This document shows positions 22,816 through 35,761 of a stretch of DNA of 64,000 nt, in pieces (positions within the stretch are counted from its first letter, which is position 1; every line of letters begins with the position of its first letter). The notes below the pieces were generated by a model. It was not told the DNA's origin, did not search any database, and saw only the letters and a program-made list of their open reading frames with translations. The position numbers were made by a program, and so were the translations under genes. Source of the stretch: Antedon mediterranea (Eukaryota; Echinodermata; Crinoidea; Comatulida; Antedonidae); contig NC_092674.1 of assembly GCF_964355755.1 (NCBI RefSeq), forward strand, positions 687,001-751,000. Direction: 5' to 3'.

Positions 22816-25800
22816 TCATTGTATCCACTGCTGTAAGTTAGATTGTATTGTTTTCCTTGCTTGTATAAGTTGGGGTAAATCCTGAGCAGTTGCTGGATAC
22901 ATGTTAGCACAGTGCGCAGTACCTGTAAAACAACACACACAGTATTTAGTATTGTTAATTTTTTTATTTACATATAATTTCTTATAAAATTTAACCATTC
23001 TAATAATATGGTTTCAGCCTTTTTGGCTATTTGTATCATTGATTGTCTGTTTTCGGACAATAAATATACCTGTATTATTATTATATTATTTATATTATTA
23101 ACATAAGCTTTAGCCAATTTGTTTTTTTCTTAATGGATCTACTATATGAAAAAACTGCATCACAATTAATGATTCACAATTAATGATTCAAAATTAATGG
23201 GAAATAGGATTACTTGCTTTGTTATAAATTTCTTATTCAAATCATGTAATTTTTAACATTCATTCATTTCTTTCTTTTTCAATGTAAACAAAATACAAAT
23301 AAAATTATAAATAATAAAGAGTCAAAACCTAGGAAGTAACAACATTTGACGGTCTCCCTCCAAAAAAATATGACGGGTCATGTTAAGAAAAGCTGCAAAC
23401 AAAGTAATTGTCCAATCCAAGAATTACTTACAAAAGTGTTAGCAAAATGGTCTTACCATTTATAAAAACAGCTTTCGCATCATCCCCAATACTTGTTGTG
23501 ATCCCTAGGTAGTGCCAAGGGTCAATGGAACCATTAGGGAACACAATCTCGGATACTTGTATTCCATATCCACCATAGTTTGTATTTGTTCTTTTAACAT
23601 TTTCTTCAATTGTTGATCGATTAAACTGTTTACCAAAAATATCTTGGCAAAGTTGGATGGAGAAGCTGCAGATGAGAACAATTGTTGATTTTTGTTTATA
23701 TTTACAACAACAGTATATTCACTGATTTCTTTCTTTATTTCTTGAAAAAATATTAAATCTTGGTTGTGAAACATGAGAAAGATAAGGTTCACATATTTGT
23801 AAAAAGACCAACTTCATGTGCCCTATACAACTGTATATTTTTCATTAGGTCTAAAGTTCTGTCTACACTATCAAATATGGTAGTGACATGCCCAGATATG
23901 GTAGTGATATGACATCATCATGTCTATATATGGGCACATCACATAAAGTTTGATAGTGTAGACAGACCTTAAGAAATTACTGATTTTCTTACGTGACTGG
24001 AAAGTGCTGTCCAAATGGCTGTTGCTTAGAATCTGTTGACTGGAAAAAGGCAAACTCAGAACATGTTTGGTAAACCCATTGACGGCCTAAAATTAGACAT
24101 CATTTGTGTACAGTGATTCTCGTGTTCTTAGAGGTTATCACCAATATTATAGTATACCAACTTAAGTATATGCTTACCTCAATCCAAACACAAAATGATC
24201 AGTGGTAGTGGTTAAGTACATTTAGCTGGATCTTTTTTTCACGAAATTGTCTCATTCTGTATTTTAAAGTCAGGCTTTTAGGTAACCAATATGTCACTGC
24301 AAATTATGTACAGTCAATACCGGAAACCTTTGAGCTGGCCAAATATGTCTGGTATTGGGCATGTGTTTTTAATGGTAAAAATTAATTTGGTACGGTTTGG
24401 ACTGTTTGGAAAAGTCTGGTATTGGAAGAGTTTCTGATTTTCAAAGAGTCCAGTATTGGGAGAGTTGACTGTATATGGATATTGTAGACTTACCTCCCTC
24501 AGCAGATGCACTATCCCATGATATATTACGATACTCTGCCACCATGCTGTCATATTCAATGTCCAAGCACTCTGTTTTGTAAGTGGACATTATAAGCGAG
24601 TTGAATTTGGCATACCTTTCAAGAACATCACCAGCTGATTCATCACACATAATGTCACAAATTGTATCAACTGTTATATTTGTTCCTAAGGCACCCTAAA
24701 AAAACAAGAAGTACTGATTTGTTTTCTGTATCTAAGCTGGCACAATATTCACAGGAATCTACCTATTTCCTTTATTTATTTCACTTGAACTTAATTATTA
24801 AAGATGTATTGTCCCTTTGACAAATTCCCAAAAAATTAAAAAAATAGATTTCGAAAAAAAGTGGGTCATTTTGAAGTATCGTAATAGTTATTAACTTTCA
24901 CCAAAAATTAGTCGAAAAAAAAATCATTAAACTGAAATACAGACGTTTTTTTGTTAAAAAAATAACTTTGACTTCCAGTTACAGTTTTCGATCAAAACAT
25001 ATCTTATAATGCAACGCGCTTGTTTGGCTACTCTGTATGCATAATCATAAAACTTTCTCGCGATCTGTGTGAAAATACCTTCTCAACCATGACGAGTTGT
25101 AAACAATCCTAATTAGCATCATGCATAATGCATACTCGTGGTTTGAAATCTTTGTTTACTTTCGCTCGTGATGATTTTCCAGACGAAATGTAATCAAATA
25201 AATTTACCTGTAAATTACGTAAACTTGTTGTTTTTGGCTCGAATTTTCGACTTAAAGTAAAAAACTTTAATATTACTTTGATATGGCCAATTTAAATTTA
25301 GAATATTTTTAACTTCATTTTTTGTGTTTCAAGGGACAATACATCTTTAATGTTAATTAAATTATATTTTGTAGTTACTCAAAGGAAGAAAATAAATGTT
25401 ATTGTTGAATTGAATTGAAAAATTTGTATTCTCTGTAATCAAGAACATCAAACACACACTCCTCTGATATCCAATTAGAATAAACTGTAGCTTGTTCCAC
25501 CTCTTTATATTGACACAACAGGCAAAGAAAATTCATTCTAAACTGCCAGGTCATATACTGAAAATCTATTAATTAATTTGAAACGATAAAGGAAATCTGT
25601 GAGAATGAGAAAAAAGTCAACCCAACCTTTTGATATTGATACACAGTTCTGTGAAAATGATATTTAGCTTTGCTTACCTCAAACTTTCTGTTATCTTTAT
25701 TGTATTGTACTATGTTCATAAAGTTACCAACAATGTTCACAAACATGTTGGAAACATCATTTTTATTTGTTCCATCAAGTGGATTACACAACCTTTAAAA

Positions 25801-27997
25801 AAATATTTGATACTTGTTTACAGTGAAAAAGTCAATACATGAATTGAATTGAATTGTATAAATTAATTGTTTCATAATTTTTGACTGAGAAGCTAGTTCA
25901 GATATATCATTTACAATCTTGCATCTGATGGTATAGAGAGAGGCTCAGCTTTATTTAAAGTAATACTCCTTGACGTTAATGATAATAAGCATACGTTTAA
26001 TGTTGGTTCCCAAACCGTTCCAGAAGTGATGCAATGGTATCCCAGTAAATTTAAGCAACTACAGGATTACATAAAAAATTAAAATCAAAAAAGTTGATTT
26101 TTTCTATCTACCCTGCCTATGCAGCTCTTTTATTTTTATTTATATACAGGATTACATATATTGTGATTACTTAAATTAAGACTTACTTAAATGATTTAGT
26201 AAGCGTCTGCCATCCCAACGGGTGAAGTAACAATGAATCTATCATCTGTGTAGCACTTTGGATATTGTCGTTGCACTTTGACCCATATTTTGTTGTTGTG
26301 AGAGAATCTCTTACAACTTCTAAATATTCTGAGAAATAAAATGATAGTAATATTTTATTTATTTCATTTTCATGTTGGAGCTGTAAAGAAAGGATAATAA
26401 AAGACCAAAATAGTCACAAGAAATGTCGTGTTTTATCATCATAGCAGCTAGTTGTAAAGTAAGTGGAAGAAGAGCAGAAAAAATACAACTTTACCTGGAA
26501 AATTAAGAGTTGCCTGAAATGGGGCACTTGTAGAAACAGCGCCATCTACAAGGTGCGGGTACTTCAGACGAAACCATGCCGATAAGCTGCCTATGACAAA
26601 ATAATTCACATATCAACGATCTTCTTATCAATTAGTACAAAAGTAAATTGTAACAGTACTAGTGATTAACAAAACATTTGTCACTTTCAATCTTATTTAA
26701 ATTAATTTATCTGCAACTAAGAATCCATCCACCCAAAGCCTATTTGCTAGACTAACTTCTAGAATTAGACATTTACAGAACACCATAATTATCACAACCA
26801 CAACCCCTTCTCTTACCTGGATATGATCCTCCAAATGAAACCCATTTATTATCAGCCAAGTTCATTTTCACTGCCATACATGCCCTAAAGTATGCTAGAT
26901 CAGCTAAGGCCTGTTCACTGCTTAGAAATCTCAGATTTTGGACACTTAAATCGCTAAAAAAAATTAATCAGATAACTACAGTACAAACAAATTTAAATAT
27001 TCTCTTCACTTCAATGATTTAAAATGTGTTCAATTCTTAATATAAATGATACTATTTTTTTAAAAAAACAAGAATTTAAGCAAGGTTTCATTAATAGCAA
27101 TACCTGGTTGGATGACTATCTCCATAGAATCTATGTTCCAACATTAAACATAAAGCATTGTAAGTTTTTGCAAATTCTATCCAAGTACCAGTGATCATCC
27201 AAGCCGCGTTGGCTTTACCTTCTCCTCCAATCATTAGAAAAACTGGGCCACCTTCTTTAAAGAATGTGTCGTTAACAAAATACCTCTAAAACACAAACAT
27301 AATAAATTAATAGTAGCGCATGTTACTAAATAATGTAATATTATTCATATATATACAACTGAGGACTAGTGCTGTTCCACCGTACCACGCCGCCGAGAAT
27401 GTTAAAGAGTCGCTATCCAATCAAGTTTGAACAATACCATGAAAGTGGTCTAATGGTTAGGACATCTGCATATTAAGCAGGCGGTCCGAGTTCGAGTCTC
27501 GGTTGGGGCGACTTTTTTCTCATTTTCACAGATTTCCTCATCTTTATCGTTTCAAATTATATATATATATATATTAATATAGGCCTAACTTTATTTGATT
27601 TTTTGCAAAAAGGATTCAAGTTTATACCACTCACTGACACTGCCAGTCAGTTATTATAAGCATAAGTATTTAAGTACATAAAATACCATAATTATAATTT
27701 AATATTCCTACTAGGCCTAGCTACTATACAGTACGCTATTGCACAGCCTACAGTAATAATACAGCAGAAGGGATTTTATTACCATACCTGCTTCCACGTA
27801 TTGGTATCGGTGGGATCAAAATGATCCAATTTCTGTTCAAACCATTGTTCTGGAGGTAAAACATCATGATGGCTGATAATTGGAGGGGTCAGCATCCCCC
27901 CGCGTGGTCTTCCGAAGAAAAATATTGGATAGGCAGCTTCAGAAATAATGAAAAACAAGCTAAAAAGGAGGAGAAACCTCCGAATATCAACCTCCAT
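22816..27997 (-). CDS. Family S28 serine protease (PRSS16 / K12H4.7-like)
   Basis: This is a 497-residue serine carboxypeptidase-like enzyme of peptidase family S28 (prolyl carboxypeptidase, DPP2, thymus-specific serine protease), closest in pattern to PRSS16-type members. Exons (minus): 27788-27997, 27104-27285, 26817-26953, 26495-26590, 26187-26328, 25678-25792, 24494-24695, 23993-24086, 23457-23665 and 22816-22922. A signal peptide ([14 protein letters not shown]) precedes [19 protein letters not shown]. The catalytic triad is visible: Ser174 in GGSYPGSLSAW, Asp441 in PNGSIDPWH, His466 in [19 protein letters not shown] is also typical of S28. The enzyme probably acts in the secretory or lysosomal path. 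The methionine at 27997 was chosen because it gives a clean signal peptide; an upstream in-frame ATG lies at 28030. Confidence 0.93.
23851..23971. mobile_element. MITE copy 4 in an S28 protease intron
   Basis: The termini are AAAGTTCTGTCTACACTATC and the inverted GATAGTGTAGACAGACCTT. The core has ATGACATCATCATGTC and ATATATGGGCACATCACAT. Confidence 0.85.
24798..25350. mobile_element. 553-bp inverted-repeat element (MITE-like)
   Basis: The ends are TTAAAGATGTATTGTCCCT and AGGGACAATACATCTTTAA, a perfect inverted pair, within an S28 protease intron. The interior is A/T-rich and non-coding. The superfamily is not assigned. Confidence 0.7.
27443..27560 (+). repeat. tRNA-derived SINE copy (tRNA-like head and conserved tail)
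   Basis: The head has a good A box (TGGTCTAATGG), an anticodon-arm-like CTGC-ATATTAA-GCAG, a T arm with GTTCGAGTC, and ends in TTTTTT. The 5' acceptor strand does not pair with the 3' strand (TTGGGGC), so this is not a working tRNA gene. The tail (CTCATTTTCACAGATTTCCTC, then ATCTTTATCGTTTCAAATTA) recurs inverted at about 25570-25620 and 12840-12865 and in + sense near 39655-39700. Confidence 0.65.
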
Positions 27998-28369
27998 GTT
28001 TTGAGTTTTGACTCGATTGCAGTGTATCACGTGCTTGTGTCAAGTGTATATACACGTGATGTCAAACAATGGACCAATCACCTGCGAGTCGCGGACCACA
28101 TTTATAACACAAATAATATCTTCGCTGTATGTAAGCCTACTACTGTATTGTAGTTACAAAACGCCATGGACAACTAGACGAGAGCACCGCAAAAAACAAT
28201 TCGGAAAAGTATTATGAATACTGTACAAATCCATATTTTTACTTTTAATATTCTGAAATCGATATGTTTGAATAATGTATATTATGGAAATGCCCAGAGG
28301 ACGGGTAGGCTACATATTTATTTCTGATGTAAACAAATTTGACACAGATTCTTCAGAAAAGGTCTAATA

Positions 28370-28402
28370 ACCCCCCCCCCCCCAACCCCCCCCCCCCCCC
28401 CC
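28370..28402. repeat. Poly(C) tract
   Basis: Two runs of C separated by AA cover about 33 bp. Length may be unreliable because homopolymers are prone to sequencing error. Confidence 0.85.
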
Positions 28403-31400
28403 ACCTTTCATGGCATACTCTAGTACTGTAGTAATGTTATTTATACATTTATTAGATTTTCCTTATAAATTAATATCAAATCAAACAAAGGGATTCGCTC
28501 ATTGGTTGAGACATGGAGGAGGAAATATTCCTCCATGGTTGAGACTCTCTCCCCCTGTTAAATGGTCGTGACATTCCTGTATGAGGGCGTTATTACAGAA
28601 ATCCAACAGATGATTGACTTATCGGTATTCATTGGATAAAAGCGAGTAATTACTGTCACCATAAATAAAAACTTTCTAAAGAGTGACATTGATGATGAAC
28701 ATCCCATCACCAATATTTTGATTATACATCAATATTAAATATTATTAATTTGTGACAAGTTCTGATCTGATCATCAGATGAATTATCGGAAACTCGAGGA
28801 ATGATTATGACGTCACATGACTCGAAGCATCCGACTCCATGGTGTAAAGGCACGAAATGGTCGAAGTTTATCTGTAAAGTTTGTTTGTAAAAACTATAAA
28901 CAAAACATCCTGAACAATTGATTTATGCACGTATTCTTAAGAAATGTTTTAATATCATACCGTAGTACGTGTAAACAGAAATAAAGTAATCTTAATGCGC
29001 GCTCATTCAGTCAGCGTAACCACGGAGATAGGACACGTCAAACTTATGACGCCGCGTTAAATTGCTGATGAAAATTGTATAACTTTTGTACGCGCGCGTC
29101 AAGTTCGTGCTGGCACTGAGTATTGCAATCAGCAATTAATGGTGTATTTTTAAATTAATTTATAAGGAATGCTTTCTACCGTGGAGTAGACTAAACTATG
29201 TCACTTATTAAGTTTGATGTTATATTATGGCAGTCATGCATAAGATAATAACGACATTACTGTATTCATCAAACCGAGTTACGACGAGAAATATCACATT
29301 TATTACTTGGAATAAATACACGGCATATAGGAAGCAGTGTAGAGTGATCGTCGCCAGGAACAATATTTATTACAGTCATATTCGCGTTGTAATAATGATG
29401 AATTAATGCTGACTGATCAATGCTGTCCAGTTTAGATACGTCGTCGTATACGATAATTGTTTTCATCGGCCATTAGGTCTATGCAAAGAGACAGGTTTAT
29501 GCGTGTGGATATGGTTGGAGTTTACGAATGGATGTAAATTTCATAAACCAAAGGTAAGATTTGGACTATTAAAATTGATGCTAGTAGCGGAGATCGAGAA
29601 AGAAATGAATTATATTTAGATATCAGCATTTCTATATTATATGTCCAGCAGCAATGTCCGATGGGAAGAGCAACTTGAATGGGTCTCTACAAAATAATAA
29701 TATTAAGAACCCCCATCAACATTGTGAAAATTAAATGTTATAACCATATTATTATTTGAACTGATAAACCATCAAAAGCTATCAAATGCGTAAACTAAAA
29801 TAAATGATCTAAAAAACGTACGTGGGATAGAAAAGAAATTGCAATTAGGCCTATGTGTCATTAGATAGAAAGAATAATTATGAAAACTTGCAACCTATGT
29901 TTCTTTGGAAGGATGTTAAATATTAATTAAAATGACTAAACACTTAATGAATGCATGCTAACTACGGATAAACATGTATGTATTTGACTACACGTAATTT
30001 AACATACTGTATTTATTTTCTAAAGTTGTATTGTTTACACGGGTATATTTTACCTGTAACAAATAGCAGACATTGTGAACTCATGGGTGTTATTCTAAAA
30101 TGTGAACGAACCCTGACAAATAATAAACAAAATTACCCCTAAGCATTTCAACCAATCGTACTCAGTGGGTACCAATATATATTTTTTATTTATCTTTATT
30201 CTGTATCATGTCAGACTGATAGCATTCTTAACATACTGAACTATAATTATTAATTTAAGCTTACAATAGAACGATTCTTCTTTAACGATTGTCACGTCTG
30301 TAGATAGATATCACCTGTAATATTATGTCCTGCTATGTTATTTTTCATGACGTCACATAATTAGATTGAAATCCTACAGGGCATGTTGTAAGATTAAACA
30401 TTTCGATATTTTTCAATACATCAATCAATCAATCATACACAAATTAGGATGGAGAACGTACAATAAAGTCAAAGCTTGACAAATCTGGTTAATAACCTTT
30501 TACACTAACCACGCACGACAAAACGCTATTGAAAAAAAGTGACACTTATATTATAATATACGGTATTCCACAATTTCCATCAATTTTTAAAATGAATAAA
30601 AAAAATTAGGATTTTTTTCATTTTTTTTTTTTTGTGGCTTTTAACTTTTCCTCTGATGAACTGGTGGTTGCTGGTTGATTTATGGAAATTGTGGTTTTTG
30701 GCCGAGTAAAACAAGGAAATCTCACACAGGCTAGACACATGAAATGCGTGGTTCTGCTGACTTACGATTCATGCAATGGTAATTTGTGACTGAATTGAAT
30801 TCCGAAGTTCAATCAATGTTATAGGCATTTTTAAGAATGATCCATTACAGTTTGTTTCCGCATCAGCAATCACATTTTTTACGTTGGGTAAAATAATATT
30901 CATCAATGCTCTTAATTGCCTTGAACAAAAAAAAAAACAAGTGTGGAATATGTGGACATACCGCAGAAACATTTTCAGGTGTATAATGTACCCTCCAGCA
31001 ACGAAAAAAAGTAAAGACCTAAACTTATGTTATTTTTATTTTCCATGCCTTTCTATTTGCTCTGGTAACAAGTAAAGCTCCCTATAATATTTTTTTTTGA
31101 ATTTATATTAACTTTATATTACTTTTTCTATTTCTCGTGTTTTAGTACTGACTGTATAATAAACCTAAAATAGCATATATTACAGAAGTGAAAATATTTA
31201 GCACGGAAGTTTAGTAATGTTCGGAATTAGTAAGATAAGCCTATAGTTAAATCCCAACTCGTCTCCTCGTACTTGATCAGAAGGCTTCCGTTTCACTTTC
31301 AGGCAGCAAATACTCTGGTTTGAAGAAACTTGATTGGATTGGATTATGTAATGAGCCATGATTTCACGGTCACCATCGGTCAGTATAATTCTGAAGGCCC

Positions 31401-31973
31401 ACTTATCGGTAACAAGACACAACATCCGACACGAGTAACTGTGCTTTTTCAATTATTTTGTTCTGTGAATGTCCATGAATGTCACAAAGAAAGGTAAGAC
31501 AATAATGTTTAGTATTCTATAATTTAGTACAATCTTTAAATTCATTTAATTTATGACGATGTATGTTTATTTTTCAAAGAGTTTTCATAGACATTGTATT
31601 CGCTTTTTTACAATGCATTGTCTACACAGGGAGGTTCACCTCCCTGGTCTACTACATATGATTCTATTAAATAAGCCATGTACTTGTACAACTTCAACGC
31701 CTCAACGTGAAGCAAAGATGTTTTTGCTTTCGCTAGACTTCTGAGTCATATTCAGTCTATGGAGGTATCGGTACACATTTTCATGAGTCTATATCATTCA
31801 TCACCTATAGTAGCACAACCAACATATAATGTTTTTCCTTTCACTTACATCTAAATCCAGAATCATTAATTACATTGTCGCTGAACATTGAAATGTGATC
31901 ATTTGCAATCGATTATTAATTATGTTAGCAATTTACAGACATTAAAATGTTACTTTCTCATATTTCGTTTTCA

Positions 31974-32118
31974 CACAGGTCATGTATTAATTATATAGAC
32001 ACGTTCTATCCTAATCTATACAGTACATGGACACAGGTCATGTATTAATTATATAGACACGTTGTATCCTAATCTATAACAGTACATGGACACAGGTCAT
32101 GTATTAATTACAGTACAT
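31974..32118. repeat. 58-bp tandem repeat, about 2.5 copies
   Basis: The unit begins CACAGGTCATGTATTAATTA and includes TAGACACGTT and CAGTACATGGA. It recurs at about 31974, 32032 and 32091; the third copy is truncated. Confidence 0.8.
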
Positions 32119-32608
32119 GGAAACGCAAAACGTCTTAGGCTCGTTCACATTATTACACCGTAACCTAATTCTGTTTAAATATTATAATAAAAAAATATAA
32201 AACAAGTAATAAGTATCCGTGGTTTAAATGAGTTTTATGGCATTTATGTCTTTCAAAACGTTAGACCCACGCAATATATTTTGAATTACTTACAACTTCT
32301 AAAATCATGATTTATTGAGATCTGTTTATTATACTGTAGGCCTTATACGATGAATATAATATAAATATTTTTTGATAAAAATAATATTCTATAGGCCTAC
32401 CTAAATTCGTAATTCATTTAATTAATGTTGTTATACAGGAAATGTACTGTATGTCCTTCTAATGTTGATGACATTCTTCATTAATTACCATAATTAGTTT
32501 AATTGTTTTGTACTGCAAGGACAAAATATAAACAAAGAGAGTTTATTGCCGAAACGAAGAATAATTGCTTTTTCTTTCATTTGTAGTGATGATAAACCAG
32601 AATACTAT

Positions 32609-32793
32609 TAAGTTCTGTCTACACTATTAAACTGTATGTGACTGTGCCCATATATGGACATGATGATGTCATATTACTACCATAATTAAGCATATTACTG
32701 CTATATTCAGAAAAGGGAGGTGAAAAATACCTCCCTGTTCAGAAAATCACACTTTTTTTGTCAAACTAGTTTGATAGTGTGGACATAGCTTTA
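32609..32793. mobile_element. MITE copy 5 with an extra internal hairpin
   Basis: The termini AGTTCTGTCTACACTATTAA and TTTGATAGTGTGGACATAGC bracket the family core. About 60 extra bp carry GGGAGGTGAAAAATACCTCCC, a hairpin apparently inserted or gained within the copy. Confidence 0.8.
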
Positions 32794-33007
32794 GATAGGT
32801 TTTATTAGACATTGTTAAAATTGTATTTTATTGTTTTATAAAGCAAATCATGAATATAGGCCTAGATTTGGGGAAATAGTGCCGAAGAAATAGAGAACTG
32901 TTAGCGGTAAGTTTACAGTAGACGATCTAATACATGAAATGAAAAAAAATGTATGTCAAAATTGTTAAAATCTTAAGACAAAGGTTCTTAAGGAAATGGC
33001 AAGTTAG

Positions 33008-33365
33008 CCGCAGGAAGCGATAACCAATCCACGGGGAAATAGAACTAAGACACGAGTCTTGTCATAGTTTACATGTTTCTGTACATAAACATGAACTGCA
33101 CGTTATGGGCGCTTGTCTATTTATCCGCAGGAAGCGATAACCAATCCACGGGGAAATAGAACTAAGACACGAGTCTTGTCATAGTTTAAATGTTTCTGTA
33201 CATAAACATGAACTGCACGTTATGGGCGCTTGTCTATTTATCCGCAGGAAGCGATAAACAATCCACGGGGAAATAGAACTAAGACACGAGTCTTGCCATA
33301 GTTTACATGTTTCTTTACATATGGACGTGAATTGCGCGTATGGGATCTTGTCTATTTATCCGCAA
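33008..33365. repeat. 117-bp tandem repeat, three copies
   Basis: Units start CCGCAGGAAGCGATAA at about 33008, 33126 and 33242 and end GCTTGTCTATTTAT. The first two are almost identical; the third is diverged near its end. Confidence 0.9.
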
Positions 33366-34065
33366 AGAGAGTCCAGGTCGGGAGAAGGCATGTTTTCGTA
33401 CTTTAAATAACATAGAGTAAGAGTCTTAAATACCAATGTGTGTCTTACACACATTGTTTTCTTTCTCTATAAAAACGGAATGCTGTAAAACATAGAAGGA
33501 CATTGAAGAATGTAAACACGACACCCTAACATTTTGCCCATCCGACCAGCACGGAATTAAACTCTCCCATCCATTTTTATTTCCAACATTTCTGACGACA
33601 CCTGCCGAATCGTTTATTAGGGATTTGCGTCTATAGATCCTTTAAATATTTAAAGTAAACATCTGCATTCGTGCGTGGAACATTAATTCAGAAACGTAAC
33701 ATTTAACATACAAATTGAAAAGAAATCAAATTAACATAAAGATATCATTAGTATTCATATCGTGATTTGCTAATATGTTGTTATAATATATTATTTTATT
33801 TATGCATCGAAAATAACTAGAACGATAAAACATTTAATTCAGACATTCTAAATTAAAAACAAGTCGGTCAGCATTCGATTTGTTACAGAATTGATTATTA
33901 TTCATTTATGAGTTTTCTACGGTTTAATAATGATGAGGGTAATGTCTTATAAAACTAGAAATCAATTAGATACAGTGGTTGCGGATTACAGTTGATAAGT
34001 TGATGATGTCACACATGAATGGCATTCATAAATCGTCATCTTTACTTCAGCAAGTAAATTGATAC

Positions 34066-34370
34066 ATTATGATGATGATAATAATAACGATGATGATGAT
34101 AATAACGATGATGATGATAATAATGATGATGATAACGATGTCGATGATGTCACACATGAATGACATTCATAAATTGTCATCTTTACTTCAGCAAAATTGA
34201 TGTCAGATATGATAATAACGATGATATGATAATATTAAATGATGATAACATTGATGATGATAACGATGACGATGATGATAACGATGATGATGATAACGAT
34301 GATAATGATAACGAAGATGATGATAACGATGATGATGATGGTGATGATGATGATAACTATGATGATGTTT
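34066..34370. repeat. GAT/GATAAC microsatellites with an imperfect duplication
   Basis: Runs of GATGATGATAAC-like trinucleotides occur in two blocks. They are separated by a duplicated word (TGATGTCACACATGAATG at about 34002 and 34146). The second block ends about 65 bp before the acceptor of the sulfotransferase coding exon. Confidence 0.85.
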
Positions 34371-34456
34371 GTTTGGTCATCCTTTCCATTTAAACAAAAA
34401 GTCCAAATTTATTATTATGAATTTACTTTTTTAATTTCAGAGAACTGTTTGGGACG

Positions 34457-35761
34457 ATGAATGTGGCAAAACGCGCAGTGACGTTATTTATATTTGTTTC
34501 CATGACGATGCTTGTATTACTAAACTGGATCAGTAACCAAGACAATGAGTTTGATTCATCAGAAAATGGACGCTTCGGTAAGAAAATAATATATGATTAT
34601 GAAACGTCAAAGACGCATCAATTAAAAGGTCAAGACACCCGAAAAGGTATCACCGCCAGCGCCTCGAAACTCAAACCGTCATATCCGGAACATGGAAACG
34701 TTAATCCTAGTAACAGTCACGTAAAGGTCATCCTTCTTGGAAACATGCGAACGGGGTCAAGTTATGTCGGGGAAATATTCAACCAAAATCCTGATTTCTT
34801 TTACGTGTTTGAGCCCCTCCATGCCGTTGATAAACGCTACGAAATTAGCCCATCTGAGCAGACAAGTTCGGGAATTGTAGCGAAATATGCAAGCGCTTTA
34901 CGAAACATACCTAAATGCAAATTTTCATCTAATTTTGTTAGTGACTTAAGTGACTGGGGGTTATCAAAGAAGATGAGTAATGATATTAGTGATTTATGTA
35001 AAAAGAGGACTCGTTCTTGTAAAAAATTTAGCGTTTCCGAGGCGCGCGCATTCGTAGTGCAACTGAGTCGCGAGTGTCAGAGTCGAAAACACTTCGCAAC
35101 TAAAACAATCCGCGCAGATTTTTCTCTTATGAAAATTTTACTAGAAGGAGGAATGGATTTTAAAATCATCCAGCTCATTAGGGACCCACGAGCGGTCGCA
35201 AATGCAAGGAAGAATTATTATAAGACGTCTGTTGAAAATCTTATCAAACAAAGTGGTAGTCGAATGGATGCTGCTATATTGAATTCACCAAACCTAACAT
35301 TGTACGATGTTGAGCATTCGTCCTTATCTGTACGAACGATACAAAGTTATTGTAAATGGATATGGAACAGCATGGGATGGATAGACGAAAAACCAGAATG
35401 GTTACGTAACAGATATAAATTAATTCGTTATGAAGATTTCGTAATGGACCCAATTAAAATCAGCAAGCAAATTTATGACTTCATTGGCGTTCCATATCAT
35501 GAACGTGTACAATCATGGTTAGTTGACGCAAATAAGATCGAAAATACTAATCGGGACTTGTTTCAGACAAGAAAAAAGAAATCAGTTGAGGAATTATTCC
35601 TTTGGAGAAAAATGTTAACGTATGCGGAAATTAAAGAAGTACAGGACACGTGTGCGGGCGTCCTCCAATCTCTGGGGTATACAAAATTAAATAATGAAAG
35701 GGAATTAAAAGACGATAACATTCAAATGCTTTCTAGTATAGAATTTGAAGAAAGAAGATAA
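34457..35761 (+). CDS. Carbohydrate sulfotransferase (Gal/GlcNAc 6-O type, CHST1-like)
   Basis: This single-exon 434-residue type II membrane protein is of the Golgi Gal/GalNAc/GlcNAc 6-O-sulfotransferase type, which transfers sulfate from PAPS to glycan sugars. A membrane anchor lies at residues 8-25 (VTLFIFVSMTMLVLL). The 5'-phosphosulfate-binding loop is VILLGNMRTGSSYVGEIF (91-108). The 3'-phosphate-binding motif is IIQLIRDPRAVANARK (237-252). The C-terminal conserved segment YKLIRYEDFVMDP is present. An acceptor TTTCAG at 34435-34440 just before the ATG points to a spliced 5' UTR. A paralogue lies 4 kb away in convergent orientation. Substrate cannot be told from sequence. Confidence 0.92.
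   Translation: MNVAKRAVTLFIFVSMTMLVLLNWISNQDNEFDSSENGRFGKKIIYDYETSKTHQLKGQDTRKGITASASKLKPSYPEHGNVNPSNSHVKVILLGNMRTGSSYVGEIFNQNPDFFYVFEPLHAVDKRYEISPSEQTSSGIVAKYASALRNIPKCKFSSNFVSDLSDWGLSKKMSNDISDLCKKRTRSCKKFSVSEARAFVVQLSRECQSRKHFATKTIRADFSLMKILLEGGMDFKIIQLIRDPRAVANARKNYYKTSVENLIKQSGSRMDAAILNSPNLTLYDVEHSSLSVRTIQSYCKWIWNSMGWIDEKPEWLRNRYKLIRYEDFVMDPIKISKQIYDFIGVPYHERVQSWLVDANKIENTNRDLFQTRKKKSVEELFLWRKMLTYAEIKEVQDTCAGVLQSLGYTKLNNERELKDDNIQMLSSIEFEERR

Larger units (their letters stand above)
28000..34400. other. Long spacer without a recognisable gene
   Basis: I see no supported coding gene here. The short open frames at 29269-29466 (-) and 31198-31452 (-) have no motif I recognise and no convincing splice partners. 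The region holds a poly(C) tract (28370-28402), tandem repeats, a MITE and GAT microsatellites, described separately. A 5' UTR exon of the downstream sulfotransferase may lie within it. Confidence 0.5.

Noticed and set aside
27443-27513. Functional tRNA gene
   Set aside because: A and B boxes are good, but the acceptor stem does not pair and the anticodon would be ATT; it is better explained as a SINE head.
29269-29466. 65-codon frame MKTIIVYDDVSKLDS (-)
   Set aside because: Looks somewhat protein-like but I see no motif, neighbour exon or homologous family; not enough support.
31198-31452. 84-codon frame on the minus strand
   Set aside because: No recognised domain and no clear splice partners; could be chance.
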